From Nemertoderma westbladi (taxonomy: Eukaryota > Xenacoelomorpha > Nemertodermatida > Nemertodermatidae), in contig JAUCBJ010002482.1 of NCBI GenBank assembly GCA_032718475.1, forward strand, positions 1 through 50,504: 50,504 nucleotides of DNA, read 5' to 3'. Positions 12,301-24,300 of the stretch are shown one piece after another; the stretch's first letter is position 1, and every line of letters starts with the position of its first letter. The position numbers were made by a program, and so were the translations under genes. The notes under the pieces were generated by a model that saw only the letters and a program-made list of their open reading frames with translations, ran no database searches and was not told the DNA's origin.

Positions 12301-15300
12301 TTTAGTGCGACAATGTATTTTAATGCGCTAACATTTGGTATTTTAGTGCGACAATGTATTTTAATGCGCTAACCTATGGTATTTTAGTGCGACAATGTAT
12401 TTTAATGCGCTAACCTTTGGTATTTTAGTGCCAGAATGACATTAAATGTGAAGTGTGACTTGGCATTTTTTCCAATAATAAATAAATAAAAAAAACAACA
12501 ATAATAATATAACAACAACAAATAAATAATAAAATAACATAATAATTATGTTATGCAGGTTTCGTCCAGGTTGGGGAATCGAACAATGTGACCTGTCTGA
12601 AGGACGGCGTGTGGGGGCCGGACCCCGATTACAGATGCAAGAAATCCTGCGACCCAAGAGACACCAGTAAAGCCATCGGTGATCTTAATGTAACAGACAA
12701 ACGGAGTCTGGAGAGCGGGGGAGGGCGGTTGGAGTGCGGGAAGGGGTTGGCAGCAGAGGCTACAGGGACTCTGGATCTATTCTGTAACGAGGACGGAGAG
12801 TGGGAGAGGAATCTACGTTACCAGTGTGTTATCGTATGCGGTAGACCACCCTGGCCCCCTGGTCGGGGGGTGGTTGTCTCGGGGGGATCGTTAACCAATC
12901 ACAAGCCAGGAGATCGCGTTTCCTACGGATGCGAACGGGGTTTTATAGGTACCTAATAAAAAATATAACGAGAAGCTAAATTTATACAACTTTCGAATTT
13001 TTTTATTACGTCACTCACTAATTAATTGATATATTTAATTTATTTAAATATTGCCTATATTTATAAATTATAAATATAGCTTATTGAAATACAAATATTT
13101 ATTTAACGATTTGAAAACCTTAAAAAAGAGACTTTAATTTACCCAACGGAATATAATATATAGATGTTATATCAATTTAATACAGGTGGTCTACAACCAC
13201 CAGAGATAATAACAGCTAATTTGTTGGTCTCTAGTTTATGTTTTATGAATTTAATAAGGCATAAATAATTTATTAATTTATTTATTAATAAATTAATATA
13301 ATTATTTTGCCTTTCAATTGCCGCGCCTTTCACTTGGTGGTTATGGGGTCACGGTCAATTTAAAATATGGTGCTTTTAATTTTAGTTTTAATTAATGTTA
13401 TTTATTTTAGACAATTTTAAATCAATTTTAATCCATGTAGATATGATAAAAGACACTTGGAACCAATTAATATAATTAGCTCATGCATTTTTTCAGGCAA
13501 AACGTTATTCAAATATATTCCATATTTATTATTCATGTTTTAATTTTACATAATTGAAAATTTCCATTTATATTTAAATTAAATAATATTAATTTTCAGG
13601 AAATATTTACATCGAAAAAAAAACAAGTATTTTATTTACCGAAAACTTATTTATAACTTTACCAATAATATTTATTATTCAGTTGAAGGCAACAGCCTGT
13701 TAATGTCGGAATGTGGAGCAAACGGAACCTGGAGTGACATCGATTACGGATGCGTGGTTCCGGATGCGGTGTGCACTGCTAACCCCCCAGAACCACCGGT
13801 ACATGGAGTTATTGTGGCGAGTCAGGAGCTCTACGTCGCCGGTGACGTTGTACAGTACCGGTGCGAGGAGGGTTTCATTCCGTCGCACAATCTATCCGCG
13901 CGGTGTAACGCCGATGGGGTCTGGCAAGGACCGCCCTCCGACTATATCTGTAACAAAGTTGAGCGCCGATGTCCGGAACCTCCCACCGCTCCGATCCACG
14001 GACTGTACGTGAATCACGGGGGACCGAATCATCTACCGAGTGAGACCATAGAGTACGGGTGTCAGTCACGGTACACTGTGGTCGGGGCGACGGGGTCGTT
14101 GGTGGCTGTCTGCTCCGAGGATGGGGTCTGGGTGTATTCGTGGAACCGGGGTCCCCAGTACCAGTGTATGAGGAAGGTAGTCTGTCGCGTTCCGGTACCA
14201 ATGCCGCCCGTACTATTGGTTGCTAGGGATCCGGGCGGGGTTGTAGTGGGCGGTGAAACAGCTGGAATGTCGGGGAGTAGTGGGGGGCTGGAGTCTGGAA
14301 TAACAAACAGCTGGCCTACCGATGGAATACAGACGCTCACAGGAAAAAGTACAAAGATCAATATTACTGAACTTCTGAGTCAGGCCGACTCAAACAAGAG
14401 CAGTGGGGAGCATGTAGAAGTTAGCAACAAGTTAGAGGATAGTGACAATAATGTGGGAGTGAGCAATGAGTTAGAAAACGGTGACGATAACTTTACAGGA
14501 GCAAGTGATGAGGTTATGGATGCATCACAAGAAACTCATAATACTCTTATAGGTATAGTTGGAGCAGAAAGCGACTCTGTGAATCAGGAGTCTATAGATT
14601 TTGTGCCTCTACAACGTGTTAAATCGCGAAAAAAACGATCAGACAATGATGCTGAAACAGACACCGATAACAATGCTATTGAGATTGAGCCATTATCCAC
14701 AGACAATGATGCTGAAACGGAAACCGATAACAATGCCATTGAGATTGAGCCATTATCCACAGACAATGATGCTGAAACGGAAACCGATAACAATGCCATT
14801 GAGTTGGAGCCATTATCCACCTTACAATATTATTGTCCAGAAAATTTTAATTTAATTTGTAAGTATATAATTATTTTGTTCTTGTAATTAATAACTATTT
14901 TGCTACAATCAATCAGCTTTAGTAAAATGCATTCTAAGATATTGAACTAATTTTACTACCGCCACTAACTTTTAATATTTATATATAATAAAAATCACTT
15001 TCTCAGTGTAAAATAAGTGGTACTTTCTGATGACAGATTGCATATTAAGATTTAAAAAAAAGTAAATATTTTTGGTGGAATTTTGTGCGGTTAATTAATT
15101 GTAGTAAATATTAATAAACTTAGATTTACTGTTTTAAAATAGTTGTTGGAGAATTGAATAATGATTGAAATGTTTCACTTTATTCCAGCTAGGAAAGCCA
15201 AATTACAAACCATCTGGAGAAGAACTTGTACAACTAAAGGAAGTTGGGATTCCCACCGAGATGTAATGTGTGTGACCTCTAGCTGCGGGCTACCCCCTCA

Positions 15301-18300
15301 ACCCTCGCTACGGGGGTCTATCATAGCGACCAATAGCAACGGTACATCGGTTCAGTACAGCTGTACTCGTCCCTACCACAAGATGGCGCTAACAACCACA
15401 TCCGACCGCAGTCATTGCGTATCTGGAGAATGGAGTCCGACGCAGTACGCATGTCTGCTTCCCAACGAGACCTGTTCGAAGCCACCCAGACCCCCCATCT
15501 ATGGGGTCTATCTATCCGGCTACAGAGAACACATTAAATGGCAAGTCTTCCACAAGGTCACTTACAGTTGCCACAAGTACTACACCTCCCCCGAGGTGCC
15601 CTTACATTCAATCTGTCAACCAGACCTCACCTGGAGTAAGATATCTTACACCTGCGAGTTAGCTGATGTATTCTGTAAGAGGCTACCTGCCCCCATACAA
15701 GACTCTATGATGTCTTCCATATCTGCACCTCATGTAGACATAGATGACGCCAATGCAATCATTGTCAGTAGAGACCTTACAGACAAGAGAACAGCTACTA
15801 AAGAATACCCCCCAGATACCGTTGTATCATACACGTGTAGGGAAGGATATTTATTGACGCCAGGTAACTGTAAACTTAAATAATAACTTTATAGTTACAA
15901 AGGTAATCTATGTTACGTATTGTCTAGGAAATATCGTTAAAAATATGTTAAATCAAACAAAACTGTATCCTTAAAAACTGGGGGAAGATGGAATAATATA
16001 CAGTGGGATGGTACTAATTACACCAAGTACAGATTAACGGCAGGTGTATTGCTCAGCAGGTCACAAAAGTTTCAGTTTACTGAAACAACATACATTTAAA
16101 ACGATTCTTTATTTTATTTATTTTAAAAGTCAACGTGTTGTTTTTAATTTAATCTTTCGTAAACGACTATTAATTATTCCTATTGCAAATTTATTTCATG
16201 AAAAATGATGAAAATATTCAAATGAGATATAATATTTGGGCCGTTGAACTGATTTGATTATTATTTTCCGCAATAAAATAGTATAGTTTTCAAACAATTA
16301 TCCTGATTAGCTGTGGTGATTATTTTAATTTATTTTCCAGCTAATAGCGAGTACAAATACCCAGCTAACAGTTCGGAACGCGCTAACCTTTCCTATACAT
16401 GCGACGGAAACGGTAAATGGCACAGCAATGGTAAATATTTCTGTGTGAAACAAACGATACCTTGCCCCTTACCCCCTGCACCTCCATCTAACGGAGTTAT
16501 GTTAACCCAGATCACCTCGGAACAACTCCTCCCTGGGAGCAGTGTATCCTACGGTTGTCGCCAGGGCTACACTTCCGCCATTCCCTCTCTACTCGAGGTA
16601 ACTTGTACCGAGGACTCCGTATGGACAGAACTGTACCGGTACAGTTGCGACAAGCTGCCGGTAGGTTGTCCCACACCGGTGGTACATAAACCCCATATGG
16701 TGGTGGTGGACGGTGTGCGCAGTGAATACCGTGAAGGCGACGTGGTCGTGGTGGGGTGTTCCCCTGGTTACTACTCCTCGCACCATATCAACTACATCAA
16801 TATGAGCTGCACTAATGATGCAACCTGGACTCCGCTACTAGGTCTAGGATGTCAACCCCTCCCAGAAGCGTGTCCTACTATCGATTTCCGTGGTATAATA
16901 CTGCATGGGGACACAACCAGGCCAATGTTCCCTGGGGATTCGCTGGTGTTGGGATGCCCTGTTGGACATAAATTCGAAGGTGAGTCAATGATATTATGTG
17001 TATTCTGTAGACAATAATTTAATGAAAAGCTAATGTTTAAATATTACATTATATAAGGTTTTGGTGTAGTTTATTTTATAACAACCAAAACTGAACTCTA
17101 ATGGATAAATAACAAAGTAATGACATTATATAACAACTAAAAATACTCACTGGATTACATGGCTCGCCCCATACCAAACTTAATAATTTAATTAGCATTA
17201 ACATTCGTGTTAATTTTTAGCATTTATTATAATCATTATTTGGAAGCGGTTTATTTAAATACAATTCACTGAATACATTGAGTCCAATCAGCTACAACTC
17301 GGATTTATTTACAGTTAAAGATTTCTGTCTAATAACAGTAATATTGAGATTGCCTTTCCTGTTCTCTGAGATTTCTTTAACAGTTAATCTTCTTAGAGTT
17401 ACAGTATTCTTATCAGTGTCTTTGTTAACATACAAATCAACTACATCCCCTTCTTTAAGCCGCTGTCCGCTCTTTGTTAGAACTCTACGGTTGTATATGA
17501 CTCGACCTTTAAGAATCTCCTTGCCTACACTTTCTCGAGATATGCCCATAGCCTTTGCGAACACGCCATCAACTCGAGTACCAGGACTAGAAACAGTTCT
17601 CAATACGCTCCCACGAGGTATGGAATCTTTTATATTGTCATCATCAACATCATCATTATCTACATCAACATGATCAACATTCCCGGTTTCAGAAAGGAAC
17701 TCATCTATACTTACATACTCTGTATCGTCATCATCCTCACTCTCTGAGGGTTTAGTACGTTTATATCGCCGAAGTGATTGGATACTTACAGGTGCGAATA
17801 AGTGAGGGAACACAACACTCAGTGGAGTAATGGGCACCTTGGTGTAGAATGATTTGGGGTGGAGTTGTGTTGTATTGGTTGAGGGCACCTTGGTGTAGAA
17901 TGATTTGGGGTGGAGTTGTGTTGTATTGGTTGAGAGGAACTTAGGCGGCTGATGGGACGCCCTTAGCGGGGGAATCGGTAGTCGATTTATAAAATAATTA
18001 ACCCATGCCATAAATGTTAGTTAGTAATGAATGGAACAATTACAATACAGAAACAACAATGGCCAACAGACTTATATACTATATTTAGTATAACTTAGTA
18101 TTATTTGTTTAACAAGGTAAAATAATGTCGTTTAATTTAGGCACTTAGGTCTCAATTGTAAATAAAGTACAAAATCGTCTTACAATACAAACATAATAAT
18201 GTTATTCATAATAATAATACATAACATAATTATACTGTATTTATATATAATATGTTAATATACAAATGATAAATTAATTAATATTTAGAAAGACTTGAAC

Positions 18301-21300
18301 CCGTAAAAAATACATAAAGTGGGACTCGCCAGCACCAAAAAATAATATAGTAATAATTGACAACCTGCACCAAAAAATAATATAGTAATAATTTACAACC
18401 TGCACCAAAAAATAATATAGTAATAATTGACAACCTGCACCAAAAAATAATATAGTAATAATTGACAATCCCATTAATCCCAAATATAAATACCAATAAC
18501 AGTTACCTGTGTAATGTAATGCACAACCCCACACTACAGTAAGTTTAATCTCTCCCAACAGAATGGGATACAGAGGGTCTGTCTATTCTGTACAACCAAT
18601 CTGCCGGCACAAAGTAGCCCTCATAGACCACGTCTTCAGTCTCGTCTCCATGGTAATGACCTCCGCCACTGGGTGGGTTTACGCTGTGGCAGTGTGTGTG
18701 CTCTACCCGTAGATCCAACCCGGGGTCGTACGACACAAACTCGGAGTAACAAACGATCGGGGCCGGTAAACTAAAGAACTCCAGCCAGTCGTTAACCTGT
18801 GGGTCGCTAGTCAAGGGTGTCTGGGAGAATGACGGGGGCATTACGTGTATCCTAGCAACGCCGCTACGCATAACAAAGACCCCGCCCAAAGCGACCGCTC
18901 GCGTGGAGTAGTGGTCGGCTAGAGCTAGACGGATGGCGGTAGGGAAGCTAGAAACGGACCCAGTTCGCTCGCTAACAGACACCCGGAGGACCTCCCCTGG
19001 TTCACCGTCGCTTAGCAACATATTAACCAATAAGCTGCAGTCCGTTGTGTTGTATGACTCCTGTAACTTCTCTAGAATCATCCACCGGTCGGACAGTTGT
19101 GTCCGGGGTTCCAGTGTCCGGGCTACACGCGACTCGTTCCGGAATGTCTGGTGTCCGCCCCGCGCCCGGACGTTAACCATGAGCTCGCAGTTGACTCCCG
19201 TCCGTTTATTGGGTCCGGCTCCCGCCCCTATCAGTAAACCCCCTGGCAGCTCGGCTGACTCTGCGATACGCTCGAGGTTGTAGTCCTTAGTTAGGTCTAC
19301 TACCGGTACCAGATTTGGCGGGCCCCCCACATCCACTATCCGAGGTCGGCCGCATATTCCGGCGGAGGCGAGACCCCAGGGAGGTACGGATAGGTCGGGA
19401 CAGGGCACCACACTCACACTGACACACCCGTAGTTACTTATCAACGATTGTTCTAGAACATTGGCTATCTCTTGCAGAGCAGGAACAGTCAGTTGGTAAG
19501 TTTCTACTGGCATATTGAATTTAATCAATCCATCACCACAATTCTCCAATTCCAATTAGTTCGGGATTATCGAATCACAAAATAGACACACACCAGTCCT
19601 TACAAGTTCAAAATGCCTATTCGGAATAGCTATTCGGTAGGGCCTACCTATTCGGTATGCGATAATACGGGTGTAGTTTGGTAGTTAGCCGTAGGCTAAT
19701 TCCTGAATTCAATCTCTAAATAATAATAGGGCTTAATTATTATTATTTCGTAAAAAAGGCAACCATAACAAATAAATGTTCTACCGTAGTTGAACAATAA
19801 ACTCAATATAATACGATTCCGGTACTACATTGTACACAAAACTAGCCAATTTTGAATTTATAAATAACACTACTTTAATAATACAGTAATACGAATTAGG
19901 AATATAAAATAAGCTACCGTACCGTACCCAGCAGCCCAGTACCCACCCGTCAGCCCAGGGCCTGATCAAGGGATGGTGGAGCCCTGGGCATGGGCGGGCA
20001 GTCACCTACCGTTACTTTCATCAGTTTGGGCAGAAAGAATATTGCGAATGTCAGCACATCAAAGATCTTACAACATATCTTGACACAGTGACAGGAGATC
20101 TACAGCAAGATCTATAACAAGATGACAGCGTCAGCCCGACCCTTGACGCTGTAAATTCATTCATACTGGCCAAAAGAAACACCCAAAAATCCAAGTACCC
20201 AAATTATACCCAAAACAGTACCCAAAAGATTGTCTTTTGGGTAGGTCTTTGCAAAGTCTTTTTGGGTACTTTTTGGTTCTTTTGGGTGTTTCTATGGATT
20301 CATGTGTATCTGTGTATGTGCTACGTAATTAAAATAAATCTTCTGAATAATTCTTGCTGAGCTCTGAGTGAGAGTAAGGGTGAAACGAATTAATTCTTAA
20401 TGGGAAAATAATAATCGATATTTCATATGATTATCTATCTGTTTGGATCATACTATCAATCCCCAGCCATTGATTATAACTTGGTGATAGCGAAATAGCC
20501 CAACTGTTGTAGCACAAATTCTACCCAGTTCCGTCTGGTTGATTTAAACTGTCTGGTCTGGCAATGTTTGTGCGACTTTCAGGTACTACTTCGCCATGTC
20601 GACACCCCCTGTCATTTTTTTAAAGGAATTAATGGTCAGCCTTCTGGTTCTGGGTTGCAATTATCAGTGAAATCTGAGGGTTGTTTAGTCCCATCTCGGC
20701 GAATAAATATTTAGTTTATAAATAAATAAAAATAAAAAAAATTGATAAATAAATTATCAATTTAGGGAAAGGAGCAGGATATAGTGGCACGTCATTCTAA
20801 CCAAAACAATAACGATAGTCAATACACGAAGTGGGGACTTCGCGCAGCACGAAGTTGGCAGAGCCTTAGCGAATTGACACTGTTAGGGGGTAGGTCAATT
20901 TATGCAAATAGTCACGTTGGCCCTCTAGCGGCAGACTGGAGAACTGCAGATGGATTCGCCTCCTTTGAAAGTCACAGCTAATGGTCTAATACATATCTGC
21001 CAAGTTTCAGCTTAAACGGATTAAAAGCAAAGAAATGGGAGGGCATTTAATGTTTAGACATGTGGCCCTCTAGCGGGAGACCATTGCACTGATGGTGTCT
21101 GAAAGTCTCTCAAAAATCTCAACTTTTGCTCATATTGATACCTACAAATTTTCAACTTGGCAGCTTTAAATCCGACAAAGTTATTAGCATGTCAAAATCG
21201 TAACGACGACGACGACGACAACGACGACGACGACGACGACGACAACGACGACGACGACGACGACGACAACTATTTGCATAAATTGACCCACCCCCTAACA

Positions 21301-24300
21301 GTGTCAATTCGCTAAGGCTCCGCCAACTTCGTGGCTCGCCCCACAACAGGCTACAGTTTTATTTTTGAAAGTAAATGAGCTGTTATTTGGGTCAATTTTC
21401 CAGTGGTAGGGAGGGATGAATTTTGATTCCTATCTGCTGCTGGGAGGCCTATGTATTAAATTTATTAATACAAATATAATTATTGACAAACTGAAATTAA
21501 CAAATAAAATAACACAACTCACACTGAAAAGGTACATACTGTATAGGACGGGTGAGGAGGTTATTTACTATTTACCGGTATTCAATTGTCATGTCAATGG
21601 TGGCTTAATTCTGGGCTCAGTAACATTGGGATTTTTTGACCTTGAATCTTGAGATTGACCTTGAAACTAACCTTGAATCTATTTTACTATTATTCAAATG
21701 TTTTGAGTTACACTGACACCGCCCTGTACCGGTAATTGTTATTGTCAATTATTATTTTGTACCGGTACCTATTGACTACTGTACTACAGACTATAGACTG
21801 ATAGAGGATCAACAAATAGGCCTACAGAAAGAGTGGATCTTGGGATAAAAATCAAATAAACCCAATTACTGACAATGGACAGTTTACCTAAGACCGCGAT
21901 GGGGGCCGTTACACCCAGTTCGATGTCAGCCCCGACCCACTTTATCGCGCTGTTGTGGCTCGGAAAGTTCCTCACAGCAGTTGGAGTTTACTTAGCTTAC
22001 GACTCACTAAAGGCAATCCATTTAGTTCAGTTCCTCTTCATCGCTAAACTCGCATCCACTGCGTTCATGCTGATTTTACAGAAGCCTTTGTCGGGTAGAC
22101 GGTTGTCGGTGCGACAATGGCTCAGTGTGCTACGACACTCTGCCGCACACGTCGCTATCCAGTTGCTATGGCTACTGGGACTTACTCTATGCGGCCCTTT
22201 GCGGTCGCTGTTAGTGTTCTTTCAACCGGACATAGTAGTTATTACCGCGATCGCGATATGTTTTGGGACAGGTAAACCTACGCCATCTAAGAGTCGGGGG
22301 GTTATCCTCATGGTTATAGCGGTTGTGACTCTAACCTTGTTGGACGTAGACAATCCAATGCCGGTACCAGATCACCCAGAAGGGTTCCCTCACACCAGCT
22401 CAGTCACTCACGCAATATTCTACATCATCTCTTTAGTCGGCGTCTCCGACCATAAAGGTGGTCTCTTCCTTCTAATACTCGCGGTCCTCTGTAACGTGGC
22501 TGTCCGTTCTGTAGGCCGACGTCTGGCTGTCGATATCGGTGGAGGTAAGCGCCTATATGTTATCAGCTCCCTACTCAGCACACTGATGCTTCTACCCTGG
22601 GCTGTCTACTCATTCATTGTCCATCCAATACGAACCGAATGGACCTCTTTAGTTGTCCCTTTGGCTCTCATATCGACTATTTTGTTTGTGCTTGACTTCT
22701 ACATCGAAACATACGCCTCCAGCAAGGTATCTGAGCTGAGCGCGGGGCGAGCCATCCATCTCGCGGTTATATCGAGCGCGTTGCTATTGGCTGCGGTCTG
22801 GACGCATCCGTTCACGGTGCAGCTCAGCCAGACGGTGTCCCCGGTGGGGATGGCCACCGAGGACCACGCGCTCACCACGGGGGTCTGGGTCTCGGCGGCG
22901 CTGCTAGCCACGGCCTCCTTCGTGCTAACGGCCCCCAACCCACGGGGTTCAAGGGGCTCCTTCGTGGGCTACACCCCCGAGGGACAACCCTTGTTTGTGT
23001 TTGCGGAACGGACCCTACGCGATACGGGGCAGTCGTTGATGGCGTTCGCGCGACACACACTGCGACAGATCCTGGAGGAGCGAGACTCCCGTTGGATATT
23101 CTACTTCCTCTGTATCAACCTCGCGTTCACCTTCGTCGAGCTCCTCTACGGCACTCTCACTAACAGTCTCGGCCTCATCTCCGACGGTTTCCACATGCTA
23201 TTCGATTGTACCGCGTTGGTTATGGGCCTCGTGGCGGCTGTCATCTCCCGTTGGCCACCTTCCCAACTCTTCCCCTACGGTTATGGTCGCATCGAGGTCC
23301 TCTCTGGGTTCATCAACGGCCTCTTCCTCACCGTGGTCGCCCTCGTCGTCTTTGTAGAGTCCATCGACAGGTTTGTAGACCCACCTGAGGTATCCACAGA
23401 CAAACTGTTGGCGGTCTCGGTGGCCGGGTTGCTGGTCAACCTTATCGGGATCCTTGCCTTCCAGTCCTCCCATGGTCACTCCCACGGCGGCGGCGGTTCC
23501 CATGGACACAGCCACGGCGATTCGACCAACATGCGCGGCGTCTTCCTCCACGTACTCGCCGACACTCTCGGCTCGGTCGGGGTCATCATATCCTCGCTAC
23601 TCATCCAGTACTTCGGGTGGCTGATCGCGGACCCCGTCTGCTCCATCTTCATCGCCATTATGATCTTCCTCAGCGTTATCCCACTGCTCAAGGAATCCGT
23701 GTCCATCTTAATGCTCCGAACTCCCATAGGATGCGAGTCCCAACTCCAAGAAGGACTCTCCAAGCTGCTCACCCTGGAGGGCGTCCTATCCTACAGCGAG
23801 CAGCACTTCTGGCAACATTCCTCGAGTGTCCTGCTCGGTATGATTCACGTACAGGTGAGCCCGAGTGCCAACGAACAGAAGGTAGTACAACAGGTGGGAT
23901 CGGTGTTCCGGGACCGAGGGATCACTAATCTAGTCGTACAAGTAGAGAAGGAATCCTTCTTCCAACACAGAACGGGACTCAGCGCCTCCCAGAACCAGAT
24001 CTCGGACATCCACAACGATCTACATAAATTCAAACAGTTTACCTTCTACTAGTCGGTCAACCACTTTCTTATTAAATAATTAAACCACCGCTGATTTTAA
24101 CTTCCTTGGGGATTTGTTTGTGGTCCAGTTGACTTTGTTTGTTCATTTTATTTTATTGGTGCAATGCAGACATTAAATGTGTATTTTTTGTTTCTTCGTT
24201 GAAATAAATATTGAAAAAAATATATTTTTTATCGTGGATTATATGATTAATCTCTGGCATTATTTATTTACATAAAGAATTATACGAAATAGACCAATCA

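Larger units (their letters stand above)
19556..21874. other. Spacer between C11orf54-like and ZnT5 genes
   Basis: A 2.3-kb divergent intergenic stretch inside intron 9. It should hold the promoters of both flanking genes. It contains a hairpin element (20175-20293), a SINE fragment (20441-20576), a foldback element (20831-21343) and several TACCGGTA and TAGGCCTA palindromes near 21570-21830. No coding sequence is recognised. Confidence 0.7.

Noticed and set aside
18274-18558. Short hydrophobic minus-strand frames downstream of the C11orf54-like gene
   Set aside because: They translate the 35-bp repeat; the C11orf54 protein already ends with its family C-terminus.
20784-20981. 65-codon + strand frame near 20.8 kb
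   Set aside because: It lies over the left arm of the foldback element and has no protein-like features.
22699-23772. Minus-strand frames opposite ZnT5
   Set aside because: Shadows of the strongly supported + strand coding frame with GC-rich third positions.
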